Part shown: positions 23,213 to 35,379 of the stretch, piece after piece
Numbering within the stretch: the stretch's first letter is position 1
How the letters are laid out: every line of letters starts with the position of its first letter
Assembly: GCA_037176845.1 (NCBI GenBank)
Contig: JAYKXP010000020.1
Span: 310,001-374,000 of the forward strand
DNA length: 64,000 bases
Origin: Paramarasmius palmivorus
Taxonomy: Eukaryota > Basidiomycota > Agaricomycetes > Agaricales > Marasmiaceae
Direction: 5' to 3'
Notes under the pieces: model-generated
Told to the model about the DNA's origin: nothing
The model's database searches: none
Seen by the model: only the letters and a program-made list of their open reading frames with translations
Made by a program: the position numbers and the translations under genes

Positions 23213-23833
23213 CTACAGCCTCAATATCAACACTACCAACGCAATCTCAGCTGCCAACACCGCCCCGGAAACTGCCAGGACTTGATGACCAGCAGTGACG
23301 AATGGTCGGCCGAATATGCGCCCGCCCTGGCCGACACTCTTTATGGGTTCTATGGGCGCAGCTGGGGAGATTGGGTGACGGAGATATGCCTCTGTTTTTC
23401 CTACAGTATTACTGTATGACGGAGCGGTCGAATACCCGGCCTGCTTTACTCCCGAGCCCGAAGGTTCCTCATCTATTGAGTCCGCGAAATCATGCCTAGA
23501 ATGCCTGTCTCTGAAGAACGACATGATAGACAAGGAGAATGCAAGAGCCGCGAACAGGAGGCCAACTACAGCATGACGAAAGACTTGGGATCAGCACGGA
23601 ATACCGCAACGAGTGTACCGCTCACTTTTATAGAACCGTTGGTCAAATAACCTCAATATTGTCAATCCATAGCCTAAACTCCCCAATGCTGATCTGCTGT
23701 AAGCGCCGTGGAAGGTACGCTGTCTGGCCCTGAGCTCTACTAGGAGTGCAGTGTCCTCAATGGGGTAAAATGAATCGGCCGGGTGTCCACGATAGAGGTG
23801 TACTGATTTGTGGAAGAACGAATTGGTAGGCAT
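23213..23833 (-). CDS. DUF202-like multi-pass membrane protein
   Basis: Exons 23833-23626 and 23565-23213 give 186 residues. Seen: a soluble start (MPTNSFFHKS), then ELRARQRTFHGAYSRSALGS, which resembles the RTF/RT signature of DUF202 (YidH-like) proteins, and a hydrophobic stretch to LRLFDQRFYK. After the intron come GLLFAALAFSLSIMSFFRDR, a polar loop, and a last helix with GRPFVTAGHQVLAVSGAVLA ending in VLILRL. The splice (donor GTGAGC, acceptor CTGTAG) restores one frame from two frames that are each incomplete. Function unknown; family assignment rests on pattern memory. It lies on the same strand as the next membrane gene. Confidence 0.6.
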
Positions 23834-24318
23834 TGTTCAGCACCTGGGGAAGGTGATGAGTTTACCCAGGGATTGTATCGTTCGTAGACCAAGTTGGTGA
23901 GGCGATAGATCGGTGAGTAGGGTCACAATAGCTGCAGCCCTGAACAAGGAGGTGGGGCCTGCAAGGCTCAGCTGTGGGAATTTGGAATTGTAGAAGAGGC
24001 TGGACCAGGATGGGGGCACGCCCGCTCCATGCTACGATCTATTCCACGTAAGAGAAGACGAGGCTCATCTCCGGGGATGACGGAGAGCAGTCCTAGTTTG
24101 GATGCACTCCTAAGTGTGCGGTGAAGAACGAGAATCTCGCATAATTTCAACGGCTACTGCATATGTAGAATGATTTTGGGTGCTAAACGAGTGCTAAATA
24201 TAACATGGAACAGAGTGGTATCAGATCCGAAAAGAAGTGGTATATGTACAATACGCACACGGGTTAAAAGTACAACTAAAAGTACAGCACCGGTCCGAAG
24301 AATCGTAAAAGATCCTAG
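23834..24318. other. gap, nothing recognised
   Basis: About 480 bp; probably promoter of the DUF202-like gene and 3' flank of the gene to its right. Confidence 0.5.
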
Positions 24319-25027
24319 TCAAGTCGTGTCTTCGTATCCAGCAACAGTCGCGCGGTATAGTCCAATGGCGTAATCTCTCTGCGTTTTTTCATGTTCATTT
24401 CGTCTTGGCATCTCGATAACGACTGCCACTTGTAGCTGCCGTTCCTCAGATGACGCCGGCTCTGGAGAACGTGTGCCTGTCCCAGGCGATAAGTTCGATT
24501 CGATGTCGGCGGAAGTGGGGGATGGACGCATCCTTCCGAATCGTTGCTTCATCATGGCTATGGTGTTGGTGCTCGAATCCGAGTCTCGTCGGTCTTTGTT
24601 TCGATTTATTGGTGTTTTTGACTGGTCTTCATCAGGCAAGGCAGAAGCGGATATCGGCTGGGTAAGAGACTATTAGACTCTGGATATTGTAGCAAGTCGA
24701 GAATATTGAACGCACCACACACTTCGCCGAATCCCAGCTCGCAGTTGTCCCTTTCTTTTCGCACCATAGATCGAACAACTCGGGCTGTCTCATCTCCTTT
24801 TCCTCCTCTACGTATCCATAAATGTACCATCCGGCACCGATCCCAATGCCATAGCTAAAGCCTCCTTGTAGTGGCGGTGTCATGTTGGATTGAAAGGCGC
24901 GCCTTTGTACGCGTCTCCAACCGACAAGTGCTACCATACTGGCAGTGAAAAGCCCTATGCCGAGGAACGCAAGAAAAAGAGGATTGAAAGCATCGTCCGA
25001 ATCCCTGCCGTTTTGATTCGAAGACAT
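24319..25027 (-). CDS. single-pass membrane protein of unknown function
   Basis: Exons 25027-24716 and 24657-24319 give 216 residues. Seen: a short polar start (MSSNQNGRDSDD), one strong transmembrane helix (FLAFLGIGLFTASMVALVGW), then a basic stretch, a PELFDLWCEKK motif with an aromatic core, and a Ser/Pro/Arg-rich tail. Small proteins of this design (N-terminal helix followed by PELWDLW-like motif) are common in mushroom genomes, but I know no function. Donor GTGCGT was chosen over GTGGTG because it is the better consensus; both keep the frame. A further 3' exon cannot be excluded. Confidence 0.65.
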
Positions 25028-25551
25028 GAGTGTTGGGGACAAGGACGGGATGTTATGAGCTCATTGGGACAAAGACAGGGCGCGTGAGATTTGATTCTTC
25101 TTGTGATTCTTGGGAGTTCAGGGTCATGCGACTGAATGTTGGACCAAGAGTAGATTAGTTCGATATTCCTGTCCAGCCCAAGGCAAGGCGTCAATATGAT
25201 AAGACAAGTAGAAGACAGTGGCAGCGGCTGCGGGGTACAGCATCAGGTCGAGATGATGGTTGAACGGGATGAGGGCAAAGCTACTCTGCGCCAAGTGGTT
25301 CATTGCCGCTCATACGAGTCATACTCAAGCTTATCATCTCGGAACACTCTTACATCCCAGAATCTCAGAACGAGAAAAGCAGTGAAAACATTCCGATACT
25401 TAGTCTCAACGAACAACATCCCTTTCAGCTGTCAGAGCCCGCGGAATGCAAAGACCCTGAGCTGGAGCATTCATGTCAAAACACCTATAATATATCAAGT
25501 ACACCGTGTTAACCAATAGATAAAACTGTCCCCTCTCCTATGAATGCGATC
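25028..25551. other. gap, nothing recognised
   Basis: About 520 bp between divergent-facing ends; short frames only. Confidence 0.5.
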
Positions 25552-27207
25552 TCAACCGTAAATTTTGAGCCAGGCGAAATCAAAGTATGCATTCTGGAAT
25601 GCCGAAGGGTTGTTGTTGACATAATCTGTAGGATACCAATCAATCAGAGATGCTACTAGAAACTGAAATAACCTCAAACTCACCAACACAAGTGGAAGGG
25701 CAACCAGAGTTGCCATATACACTACCAGCCCAATCTCCGCCTTTGGACAGGAGTCATAAGGAACGGGTTCAACAGGTGACGAATGATTCCGACTTACAGA
25801 ATGTCACTAATGATTGATCCCAAAGTCAACGAATGCTGGCTTGGAAACTGAACGTTGGACTTACGATTGATAACGACTAAATCAAGGAACTACCGTCATC
25901 ATTCTGTTACCAAGAGAATTGCACGAGGCTCACTGTTATGGTCCGCAAACTTGGAGGACAGAGGGCAAGATGTACTACTCGGGAAATAGGCTGTCGGCGT
26001 GCCCTACGGATGAACATCAGTTACAGACCGGAAGTATGGCCATAACCATCTACTCACCCAAGTATCGGTATTCACACTCGTGGCTCCATCCCGCACCTGC
26101 GAGGGAACGTTCCCGTCGTTACGTGACCAGAACCAGATCTTGATGAAAGAGTTTGTCCGTTCCACAGCGTACCTGTCAGAATGTGGCGAACGGACGTAAT
26201 GAACACCGGCGATCTGGGTCGACAAAAAGCCAACACGTACCATCCGCCTCCGTTGGCATTGAAGGAGGGCCCATAGCTTCTTGCGTCGTTGAAGCGGACC
26301 CCACATCCGGAGTTGCTATTCGCCGCCACATTGCAGTCATTCTGCAGAGCAGTGCTGTAACAGGACCATTGAAGACGTGTACGCTCGTGGTTAGGTACCA
26401 GCTTACCCGGTTTGTGTTCGAGATGCGGGCATCGTGCAGCCTATAGGAAGCACAACTCAGAGCGTGAATGAACTCGAGGGGACATGGGCGTACCAGCATT
26501 CGTGTGTAACGTTCCTTGATTAGGTCCTTGATCTAGATAAGAGTGAGAATGAAGGCTACATTGGAGCGATGGGATTGAAAATACCATTTACGCCCTCAAG
26601 AATGTCTGTCTCTCCCTTTAAAATATTGAGACTTTTTCTGGGTAGGTGAGATGTGGAGGTGGCGTACATGATTCGGCCAGTCGGTACCAACCGTCCACAC
26701 GGCAGGCCAAGTCCTGATAGAATGTTTAGCAAATATAAATAAGCCCGTTTATTTATTACCGACCCGCATCCTTCTGGCATATGCCGAATGTTGAAGCTAG
26801 AAAGATCCACTCAGCATGAATTCATGTGCTAAAGACAGCAAACAGCACTAACATCATAACACCCGTTGTGTAACGTTTGTTCGACTGAATTCGAACAGAG
26901 TTTCTTCCGGGCCCCGACGCGCTGAGACGAGTCTTGTAATCTGCTCGAAGAACAAAATGATCTCCGGAAGCGTATGTAAGGTTCTGTGCTTGTGCAGTGT
27001 TGGCGTCCACGTAGTTTCTGAAAAACGTCAACAGTTGAGATAAGACCAAGTGAAGGACTGAACATACACTCGTCCGTGAGTAGGATCTGATATTGCCTGG
27101 TACGAGAATGACTTGAGAAAACCGGTACCGGTATGGCTGTCGGTTTGCGAGTACTGCGCACCCAAAACAGCACAAGGCAAAGCGAAGAGAACGAGTCGAA
27201 GCTGCAT
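25552..27207 (-). CDS. GH16 endo-beta-1,3(4)-glucanase (Lam16A-like), copy C
   Basis: Exons 27207-27068, 27017-26853, 26796-26764, 26713-26668, 26615-26585, 26532-26494, 26440-26407, 26354-26241, 26172-26058, 26003-25934, 25876-25865, 25806-25798, 25740-25684 and 25625-25552 give 312 residues. Seen: signal peptide MQLRLVLFALPCAVLGAQ, GETDILEG with Glu130, Asp132 and Glu135 intact, NIRHMPEGCGTWPAVW, FNANGGGWYAVERT and CGDWAG. Exon sizes 165, 33, 46, 34, 114, 115, 9 and 74 nt recur in copies A and/or B, which validates the model. There is a 12-nt exon next to the 9-nt exon. The catalytic codons lie in one uninterrupted exon, unlike copy A. Confidence 0.9.
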
Positions 27208-27262
27208 CGTTGGTGAATAGTCAACAAGTTTCTCTGAGGAAATACTCCTTGCAGAATGCACA

Positions 27263-27269
27263 TTTTATA
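27263..27269 (-). promoter_or_regulatory. TATA box of GH16 copy C
   Basis: TATAAAA on the minus strand about 56 bp before the ATG, the same spacing as in copy A. Confidence 0.6.
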
Positions 27270-28148
27270 CCTTCTCTTCTTCTTCATGGCGCTGCCGACG
27301 ACGCCGTGGGCCACAAAACAATTATAGTTTTGCTATCACCCTTCCCAGGGAAAGAGAGTAATGCCAGATGGTCCTCCTCCTGCGACAAATGGCAAGGAAC
27401 GCAGCGACTGAATAGACTTGCCAGCAAACCACACGATTAATCAACAACCAACCACGTCGTCCCAGGATTGTATTCGGATCCGAAGGTCACAAATCGATGG
27501 GTGTTACGCCGAATGCAGACAAATATTTAGTCATGATGAACGTCCACATGGCACTTGATATATGTCGCGGAAAGTCGGAAAGACAGAGATGGCGAGTGCA
27601 GAGATAATGGTGGTGGGTTTGGAAGGCGAAAAGAGGTCGAAGAACAAAGACGTCCAGGTGACGGGATGGTGTGCAAGGTAGTATAGATTGATCGCCACCT
27701 GACCGTGATAGAGTTCGAAACATCGAGCAATACCGTCGAGGATCCTTTGTGTTGCTTGCGGCTATGCCAATATTGGCACGTCGTGCCGATTGGCCGAGTC
27801 AGGGTGTGCCATGTCCTATCTGCGAAAGACAAAACTCCTTTGCGGCAAATGTCGGACATGGGCATTCAAGTCATGGGATGAAGTATTGTGATGGAGTGGA
27901 AAGCCCATCGATGAGATGCGAGGGACCCATTTGGACCATGGCAGGCCATTGGTGTAAGCTGGAATCGCACAGGCGGTAGGGGATCTGGAGAGTGGAAGAT
28001 GTCTGATGCATAACGGGGACACTGACGGAGATGTCTCATCGTCAAAAATAACGCAGACGAGCCCGTGTTGTTGAATCAAGACCTTGACATTGTATAAAAT
28101 GCTGGCAACTTGAAACGAGTCGAACAACCCATTCAGGCTTTCCCGACA
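27270..28148. other. divergent intergenic region
   Basis: About 880 bp between GH16 copy C (left) and the first DUF3237-like gene (right). TATA boxes occur at both ends; nothing else recognised. Confidence 0.5.
28093..28098 (+). promoter_or_regulatory. TATA box of DUF3237-like gene 1
   Basis: TATAAA 56 bp before the start codon at 28149. Confidence 0.55.
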
Positions 28149-28782
28149 ATGAAGTTGACAGCCAGCGTAGTCCCTGTACTCTCACTCGCCACCTTTGTAT
28201 GCGGATCGGTACACTCTGGGCTCAGATTGGCAGCAGCCCCAGAAAGCACCAACTCGTCAGCCGCCCCGACCCTCACACATCTCTTCGACATCAAAATCCA
28301 GCTAGACGTCAAGAGCATTTTATCCAATAACATGATCCCCATTCCGTCGGGCATAACGTTTGGTAGGCTGAGCTGTGTTGCTTTTCGTATATACCCGACT
28401 GAAATGCTTGTCTGCGCAGCGGAGCCCTTCCTGAATGGCACTGTCACTGGGCCAGCTTTGAACGGAACTATCCGCGGAGGAGTAGCGTATCCCGAAATTT
28501 ACAATGCCACTGGTGTTGAATTCAGCACTGCCAATGTCTGGGGTACGACAAGTGACGGTACAAGTTTTGCGGTGCAGGAGAGTGGTGTGGGGACTACGAC
28601 AAGGCAGATTTCTAGGCTGGTACGTCAAAATGAGTGTATAAGCCGCTTTCCGCTGACGAAAGGTATAGACTGTCAACATCGGCGGGAACTACTCCAAGCT
28701 GGCGACCACGTTTATCTTGGGAGACGTCGTGGGTAACGTCACGGACGGAACTGTACTGATCAAGGCGTATGCAATATGGTAG
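28149..28782 (+). CDS. secreted DUF3237-like protein 1
   Basis: Exons 28149-28362, 28420-28619 and 28669-28782 give 175 residues. Seen: a signal peptide (MKLTASVVPVLSLATFVCGS), several N-glycosylation sites, and the core GTVTGPALNGTIRGGVAYPE followed by VWGTTSDGTSFAVQESGVG, which resembles the barrel repeat of DUF3237 proteins. The end is NIGGNYSKLATTFILGDVVG and KAYAIW. It pairs with the next gene: intron positions and the core motif match, so the two are tandem duplicates. Function unknown; a secreted ligand-binding or enzyme role is possible. Confidence 0.7.
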
Positions 28783-29179
28783 AATGTCAATGAGTGTGTC
28801 CTGCCCTGTACTCGTGTAAGCAACCTTGGATTATGTTATGAAGTAGACCTACATTACTAGAACTACTCCGGCCGTTGCTGTTCGATCCCGTATATCCGAA
28901 TGCTGTCGAAGGCATCGAGGCATATACTATGGGTGGCACTGGCAGACAACGACACACATCCAGTGATCTGCGTGATTTGTTGTGTTCCATTAGTCAAGGT
29001 AACGCGCAGCAACGGGATGGGGCGACTTACAGAACGGGGCAATGCCCGACAAACAGAAATCGGCTAAGCCGCAGCTTTCGGAAAATTCGAGGGCGAGAGT
29101 GGAGTGCTGTAGGAGTATAAAGAGCAACGGCTCAGGCCCCTTCTGCCAAACAAACTACCAGCTTTGACATCTCGCGAAC
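28783..29179. other. gap between tandem DUF3237-like genes
   Basis: About 400 bp; TATA box of the second gene near its 3' end, nothing else recognised. Confidence 0.5.
29116..29121 (+). promoter_or_regulatory. TATA box of DUF3237-like gene 2
   Basis: TATAAA 64 bp before the start codon at 29180. Confidence 0.55.
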
Positions 29180-29908
29180 ATGCAGTTGACCTCTATCTTT
29201 GTCTCTCTTCTTCCTCTTCTCTCCTTTTCTTCCGCTTCTGCCTTGCCTAACGTGCTCATAGCGCGCCAATCGTCATCAAGCCGTTCAAACACCACATCAG
29301 CACCAATTTCGCTGTCCAGCTTCTTCGATGCCCAGCTCGTGCTTGGGGCACCGGGCCTGAATTTGGATGATATAGATTCCTGGAACACATCGTGGTCATG
29401 GTCCGAGTCGAGGCTCAAGGCTCGATCCGATGACAATACGATCCTTGGTAGGTTATTCGTCGACTCACTCCCGTGCTGCCCATGTTGACGAAGACAAAGC
29501 TGCACCTATCATCAGTGGCACAGTGACAGGTCAGGCCCTGAACGGCACAATTCGCGGAGGTATAGCTTTCCCACAGGTGTACGACGACGACGATACGAGC
29601 AACACCACGACATGGAGTTATGCGACAGTATGGGGTACCGCAAGTGACGGAACTTCATTTGTGGTCGAAGAGAGTGGTGTAGGGACTACATCGAGACATA
29701 TTGCAAGACTGGTACGTTTCTTGGTCGGCGAGCGTTGCTGGTAATGTTCTTGAAGCTCATCCGGGGCCTTCAGATCGTGAACACTGGCGGAAACTATACC
29801 GAGCTGGAGAATAGCTTTATTCTTGCGGAAATAGTGTTCGGGGGCGTAAATGCAAGTGCAAGCGCGAATACGACGATGGTTAGTGTGAGCGCGTACAAGG
29901 CGTGGTAG
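29180..29908 (+). CDS. secreted DUF3237-like protein 2
   Basis: Exons 29180-29447, 29494-29711 and 29774-29908 give 206 residues. Seen: signal peptide (MQLTSIFVSLLPLLSFSSAS), a longer Ser/Asn-rich leader than in copy 1, then GTVTGQALNGTIRGGIAFPQ, an Asp/Thr insertion, VWGTASDGTSFVVEESGVG, and a tail ending NTGGNYTELENSFILAEIV and SAYKAW. Both introns lie where they lie in copy 1 and have the same phase. The copies share the barrel core but differ in the N-terminal third, so they are not recent duplicates. Function unknown. Confidence 0.7.
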
Positions 29909-30438
29909 ATGTTGGATTTGGGTCATCCTGTTGACTGTAATTGTATACGGACAGCCTATAATGTATTTTGTTCTTTTCAGTCATTCTGTACATCTAATTG
30001 GACTTTTTCGCACTCACGAATAAACCCTAGCGAGTATCCGACGTTGTTCTGACGCTTCTACGCGTCCGGTTATGTTGAATGATAGTACACGCTCTGTGCT
30101 TAACCTGGAAATTTAGGCTCTATGATCATGAGACAAGGTCAGGGCAAATAAAGTGACTAAACAACCTACGGTCATGTTGTAGAGCTCGAATGTACCAGCA
30201 TCTTCACGGTTTTCGCAGCTTTGGGACCGTTGCATCAGGGTGGAAGAGACGACATTGTCGTCGGTGAGTAGGACAGCTTTAATTGAGTCCTGCAGCTGGC
30301 GCCAAAAGGGAAGGGATTTTTCGCACGGTACGTAAACCTCGTCCGACTCGTCCATGCGCATTGTCACTTACACCTTCAATAATGGTACATTTCTCAGGCT
30401 TATAAATATTACAGGAACGTAATCGACGGGAAGTTGGT
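29909..30438. other. gap, nothing recognised
   Basis: About 530 bp of convergent 3' flank between the DUF3237-like pair and pectate lyase 1. Confidence 0.5.
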
Positions 30439-31762
30439 TTACCAAGACAAGGTTGCACCAGCCTGGGATGTGACAGAGGAAACAACCTGGCTGGTATCGA
30501 GCAGACCATAAGAGTAGGGTGCCGAGCTGAAACTACCCGCCGGAGCAGTGTTCTCACCTCCACCAAAGTCGTTCCCGCGGGCGACGGCGTAACCTTCACC
30601 GGTGGAGTAGAGGGGCTTCTTGGGGGCTATAACACAACTAAGTCAGTATCTTTGAAGTCTCAAGGAAAAGGATGGGGTTACTCACAAACCCAGACATTGT
30701 TTTCGACCAAAAGCTGAGCGCCAACACGTGTGTTGATCCCGTCGTTGTTACTCTCGAAATAATTGTTGTAGATGTGACCGGTTCCTAGAAGGAGACTGGT
30801 CAGTGAAAACTGGGTGGTGATCAATGAAAACTTACCGAAGCGGAAGGAAGGTGTGCGAGAGTTGAGGTTCTTCCAGTAGTTTCCAACATAGGTGACGCGG
30901 ATAGCTACGTCTTCAGATTGGTTGCTGTCAGAGTGTCCGACGAGCGAAGCCTGCGGTACGGTTCTTAGTCATGTAAGGTAGCATATTGAATCTTTTCATA
31001 CCTTGTAATGGTCATGTAGGTAGCTGTTGGAGACAGTGACGCCGGTGCATCCGTGCGTGACATCCAAAAGACCATCATAGCTAGGAATAGTACTCTTAAC
31101 CCCACAGCGCTCGTGTGTAAGACACAGCAACTTACTAGTCCTAAGAGCGAGCGAAATGCGCGTCAGCATCTTGATATAGCAGATGAAATGAAAGTCAAAC
31201 CTTGTCATGGTCAAGATCACTTGAGAGTTCGACGTGGTCAACCCAAACGTTTGATGCAGACTGAATGCCAATGTTGTCGCCTGGTGCCAAAACCTTGGAA
31301 ATCTTGAGGTTACGAATAATAACGTTGCTGACGTCAAGGACCCTCAGCCCAATACCAGTGAGTGAAGCGCCTGGTGCACCAAGGACACTCTTGTTGGACT
31401 GTAGAAAGTACGTTGAGATTGTAACCAAATGAACATTTCAAGTTCACCTACCCCGATTCTGACGACAGCGTCACCGCTGATAGCACCGTTGACGATGACG
31501 ATTCTTTTCTCGTCGCCAGAGACAGCATCCTCTAGCTCTGATAGCGAGCTGACATTGATGGTAGTTCCACCAGAGCCTCCTGTCGTTCCGGCGGCGTAAC
31601 CAACGCTGGCAGTTTCGTCGGGCGACGCGCGCTTGAGTAGACGAGCCGGAGAGGCCTGTAGAGCAACCCAGTAAGCAGCAACGCGCATAAGAATCCGAGT
31701 GTCATGCATACCACAACGGCCTGGATGGCAATGAAAGCAACGATAGTCGAGAACCACTTCAT
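30439..31762 (-). CDS. PL1 pectate lyase, copy 1
   Basis: Exons 31762-31712, 31655-31452, 31398-31201, 31140-31136, 31080-31002, 30950-30836, 30784-30686 and 30626-30439 give 312 residues. The secreted enzyme cleaves polygalacturonate by beta-elimination with calcium. Seen: signal peptide from MKWFSTIVAFIAIQAVV, GYAAGTTGGSGG, the beta-helix repeats VIIRNLKISKVL and VWVDHVELSSDLDHDKDYYD (calcium-site aspartates), then DGLLDVTHGCTGVTVSNSYL, HDHYKASLVGHSDSN, NYWKNLNSRTPSFRFG (Arg of the catalytic RxPxxR-like motif) and INTRVGAQLLVENNVW. The fourth exon is only 5 nt (GACTA) and completes the calcium loop DKDYYDG. Frame is kept only if it is included. Confidence 0.9.
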
Positions 31763-31832
31763 TTTGGGTACGAAGAGAAGAAATGGAGGAATGGGTGATC
31801 CCAAGTCTGGCTTTCATTATCGACTTGTCCAA

Positions 31833-31839
31833 GCTTTTA
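31833..31839 (-). promoter_or_regulatory. TATA box of pectate lyase copy 1
   Basis: TATAAAA on the minus strand about 71 bp before the ATG; copy 2 has one at a similar distance. Confidence 0.55.
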
Positions 31840-33465
31840 TATCCCTCGTACGACCTTCTTTATGTCCTTGCTAACGCAAAGTTTTTGTCAACTCTGGTAA
31901 CCTCGGAATAGACTCGGTTTGCACTGCTCGACGACGGTCCGCTCGGTGCGACGGAGTGTAGAGGAACGGAGGTAATGGCGGTGCTATCCAGGGCAAGAGT
32001 GATTGGGAATGGCTTTGAGTCGTGTCATCTGGACTATTCTATGGCTGTATTCGCACAACTGTCCACCAATGAACATGATTTCAACCGGAAAAATGGTATG
32101 CGACAGCATGGATGAGCTCCACAACACTGAGCAGTCACAAGGGTATTTGATTTCCCTGAGCAGAAGAGTCAGCCTTCAGACGAGGATGGTTATTATGGGT
32201 GTATCGCCACTGACTTCGATTATTTGGGTGGCTCTGCTGTTGAAAAGACCGAGTTCATATTGGTCTCGGCAACACCAAGAAAAGTAGGTGATGTGGATCG
32301 GCGGATAGCACACCTGCACTACATATGTAGCTCTTTCATAGATCGGGGTTCGTGCCAAGGTAAAAACTGCATGATTTGCTTGAAAAAGAGCAAAGTTAGC
32401 CTTTGCTATGACGAATGGGAAACACACGTACCATCAAGAACAAACTAACGTCTGTCCTTCTCCGAGTTTTCCTCATGACCGATTCAGATGACAGAGATTT
32501 AATGCATGCTGGCTTTATGGATTGGCTCAAGTTCACGAGACCTTGCCGGTGTGCATAAAAGAAGGATTAGGTTGCGACATAGTATGATTCTCGTAGAGAT
32601 CCGTGCTTTCGGCGCGACAAAATTCTTCTGTATGGTATTATCCGGTTTGGGTGGTCCCCAGAGAGCTGGCGACGGCCATGGCAGTGGAAAGTCGCACTTG
32701 TAGGGTCGGCGAAATATCGATTGATAAAGGGCAGAGTGGTCGTTGACAATGACAGGTCAAAGAGTTGGCGAGTCATCCGAAATTTCCCACCACTCGCCTT
32801 CCCACTCGAGCACCTCCACACTCCTGTACAACGTCCAACGTTCCAGATCAACACTCACCCCTTTGTCCCGAGGAAAACGGTATGAGCTCCCGGAAAATGA
32901 CGGGCAAGGTGCGAACATTTTCTGCGTGTATAAAATGGCCAATATATCTGATAGCTTCAGTCGACTTTGGCACCGTTCTGGAGATTCTAGTCAAAAAAAT
33001 CACGATGTCAAAAGAGTCAATAGACAACGAAGGGACTCACCCCGGAGCTCACCAGCACCATTCGATCATCGTATTCGGCAATTCCTCCCCTGCGTGTCCA
33101 ATGCCTTATCGAATACTGTATCGTGTTGAACAGCCCGGGGTGTACGAAGCCCAACACAAAAGCTACTTGATGGGCATGGTAGTATGGAGATCAATGTCCG
33201 TAGAGGGAACTCCACTGCAGACGGCGCGAATTCTGTAGATGGATGACACGGGTTTCTATGAATAGAATAGTGGGAGTACATGAGTAAGTCACTTGCCCGA
33301 ATATGTCTTGATTTTCTCTTCTCTTACCCCGCAGTAATCCCTTCCCTTTCCCCCACGTTCAGGTAGAGGGTTTGGTTGTGCTACTCTCCAGTAATCTCTC
33401 TTCAAGTTTGCCCCCGGCCCCAACGAGACACGCTTTTTAACAGGTCCACCAAGACTACACACTCC
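31840..33465. other. gap, nothing recognised
   Basis: About 1.6 kb with short frames only. None shows a family motif, signal peptide or phase-consistent introns. Confidence 0.45.
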
Positions 33466-34774
33466 ATGAAGCTTCTGATATCTTCGCTACTTGCCATTCT
33501 CTCTCTCACGAGGGCACAAACGTACAGCGCAACGTATCTCCCTACAAATGCACCTGAACATACCGAGGAGGGACAGACTGGGACGAACCAATGTGGTAGC
33601 GGATTCAACCAAACGAGCATGTGTCAAAATGCGTACAGTGAGTCTACCATCTGTTTTTCGGCGTCAAACTGACTTTCAGTCACTAGTCAACTCAATTGAT
33701 GATTTTTGCCTATGGGCTCCACCTGAGCCTGGACCCGGAAGCGTGATTGGCAACACCGAGGTGTGTTCTTTGCGCACCGTCATACAATCCACAATCTCAT
33801 TCGAACGCAGCGAATTGAAGTAGCCTGGTGCATCAAACAGGGTTACGGTACACGTTTGATCCCAGACGGTGCTATTACTGGAGCACACTTTGTACAAACA
33901 CCGGACTTTGTACAAGTCACTGGCGTTGGGAATCTCACGCTCTTGAACATACCTCCAACTGATCAAGGCGGGGAACTTGGTGCGCTTGCGATAGCCTTTC
34001 TTCTGTATCTGATCCTTACTTAACTATCCATACTAGATCCTCATGGTGCAGATGGAAATGGGAACCCAGTTGGTGGATTGGTCTTCTCGAACGCGTTCAC
34101 TGGAGGTGATGTAGAACAGCTATTTGAGTGGACGGTGAGTAGCCTTGACAGGTTTAAATCGAAATCGATCATCACTCATCAGTGGCCCGCAGAATTTCAT
34201 GTCGGATTCACAGTTCTGCTTCAGAGCATGCAAGCGTGCTCCAATGGCACCGACATTCTGTCAGCATATCTACGACGTCATGGGATGCGCATGGAATATG
34301 CCCGCAAACTACGATGCTGGTATTTTTGAAAAGTGTCAAGGTGAAAGCGGAGAGGTGTGTTTTAATCGTCTATTGGTCACGAAATGTGTTAATCGTTTTT
34401 GTAGCCGATGGGTGTCTATGGTGGTTCCACATTCTTCCAGGGTCAACCCGCAACGCCACCCGCCCATCCTGCGCCACCTTCGTCGAACTGTCAGACCAGT
34501 TCAACTATCGGGAATGGTGTAAACATTGTTGGGACAAGTGTCGTGTCTTCGAGTGCTAGTGCCTCGATAACTGGCAGTGTAAGAGTACCTGTTCCCTTTA
34601 TGTGACTTCCATCTCAAATATCTGTAGGGCGGTTCCAGACCGACTAGTGGATCTGGGGGAACCTCTCAGACCGCAGACAGCTCTGCAGTACTAGTTGCTC
34701 CGAACACGATCGGATTGTTCGCCGTTGGATTGACATTTGTAGTCGGACTTGTTGGAGGCGTACTAATGCTGTAA
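33466..34774 (+). CDS. putative GPI-anchored secreted glycoprotein 1 (macrofage-activating-glycoprotein-like)
   Basis: Exons 33466-33637, 33687-33760, 33811-33979, 34037-34134, 34193-34354, 34405-34578 and 34628-34774 give 331 residues. Seen: signal peptide MKLLISSLLAILSLTRA, then a cysteine-bearing fold with blocks GTNQCGSGFNQTSMCQNAY, GYGTRLIPDGAI, DFVQVTGVGNLT, DPHGADGNGNPVGGLVFSNA, CQHIYDVMGCAWNMPANYDA and PMGVYGGSTFFQGQP. The tail is Ser/Thr-rich and ends in a hydrophobic helix (GLFAVGLTFVVGLVGGVLML) with no polar residues after it, which indicates GPI attachment. Basidiomycete homologues are often annotated as macrofage activating glycoprotein (from memory). Biochemical role unknown; a cell-wall protein is likely. 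Confidence 0.8.
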
Positions 34775-35379
34775 ATCTTGATGTCTGGGTGCGTATTCTT
34801 CCGCGTGGTACACTTTAAGTACTCTAAAGATGTTATTGACAGACGTGTATGTTTTGGATATTGGACTTTGTGTTTTCACGCTATGCAATGTATATGGACA
34901 TTCGGCGATTTATACCCATCTATCACCCCTGAATGGTGGTCGGCGCAGAATTGTCAATGTGTTAGACTTGCGGCGAGGCCTGACAGGGCGGACTAGCCAT
35001 TGATGGTGCAGCGAGGCCGTGTCATTCGGCGTGAATAGGGCGGCAAAGAGGTCAAGGGAAGCCGTTCCTTTCGTCGATAGAGGTTGGTTCACCCCTTCAC
35101 CATCTCTTCCTCTCTTGCAATTCGTTGGGTTGTTCAAGCTCACTTTGAGGAAGAGTTTGTCTGAAGACGATGTCCTGATCGGGAAAGCTGCTGCCCAAAT
35201 GAGGACAGTTGGTGACGCCGACTATCTATTTTTAGATACCGCTCGAAGTTTATAAGGCCAGACGTGTTTGTTTATCCTCTTTCCCTCAAACCACTACCAT
35301 CGCGCTTCCTTCTTTCTCTTCATACAACCCCGCCTTTGGATACCACCCATTCTCCTCCATTACTCTCTTGCAGAACGCG
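34775..35379. other. gap between the tandem glycoprotein genes
   Basis: About 600 bp of 3' flank and promoter; nothing else recognised. Confidence 0.5.
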
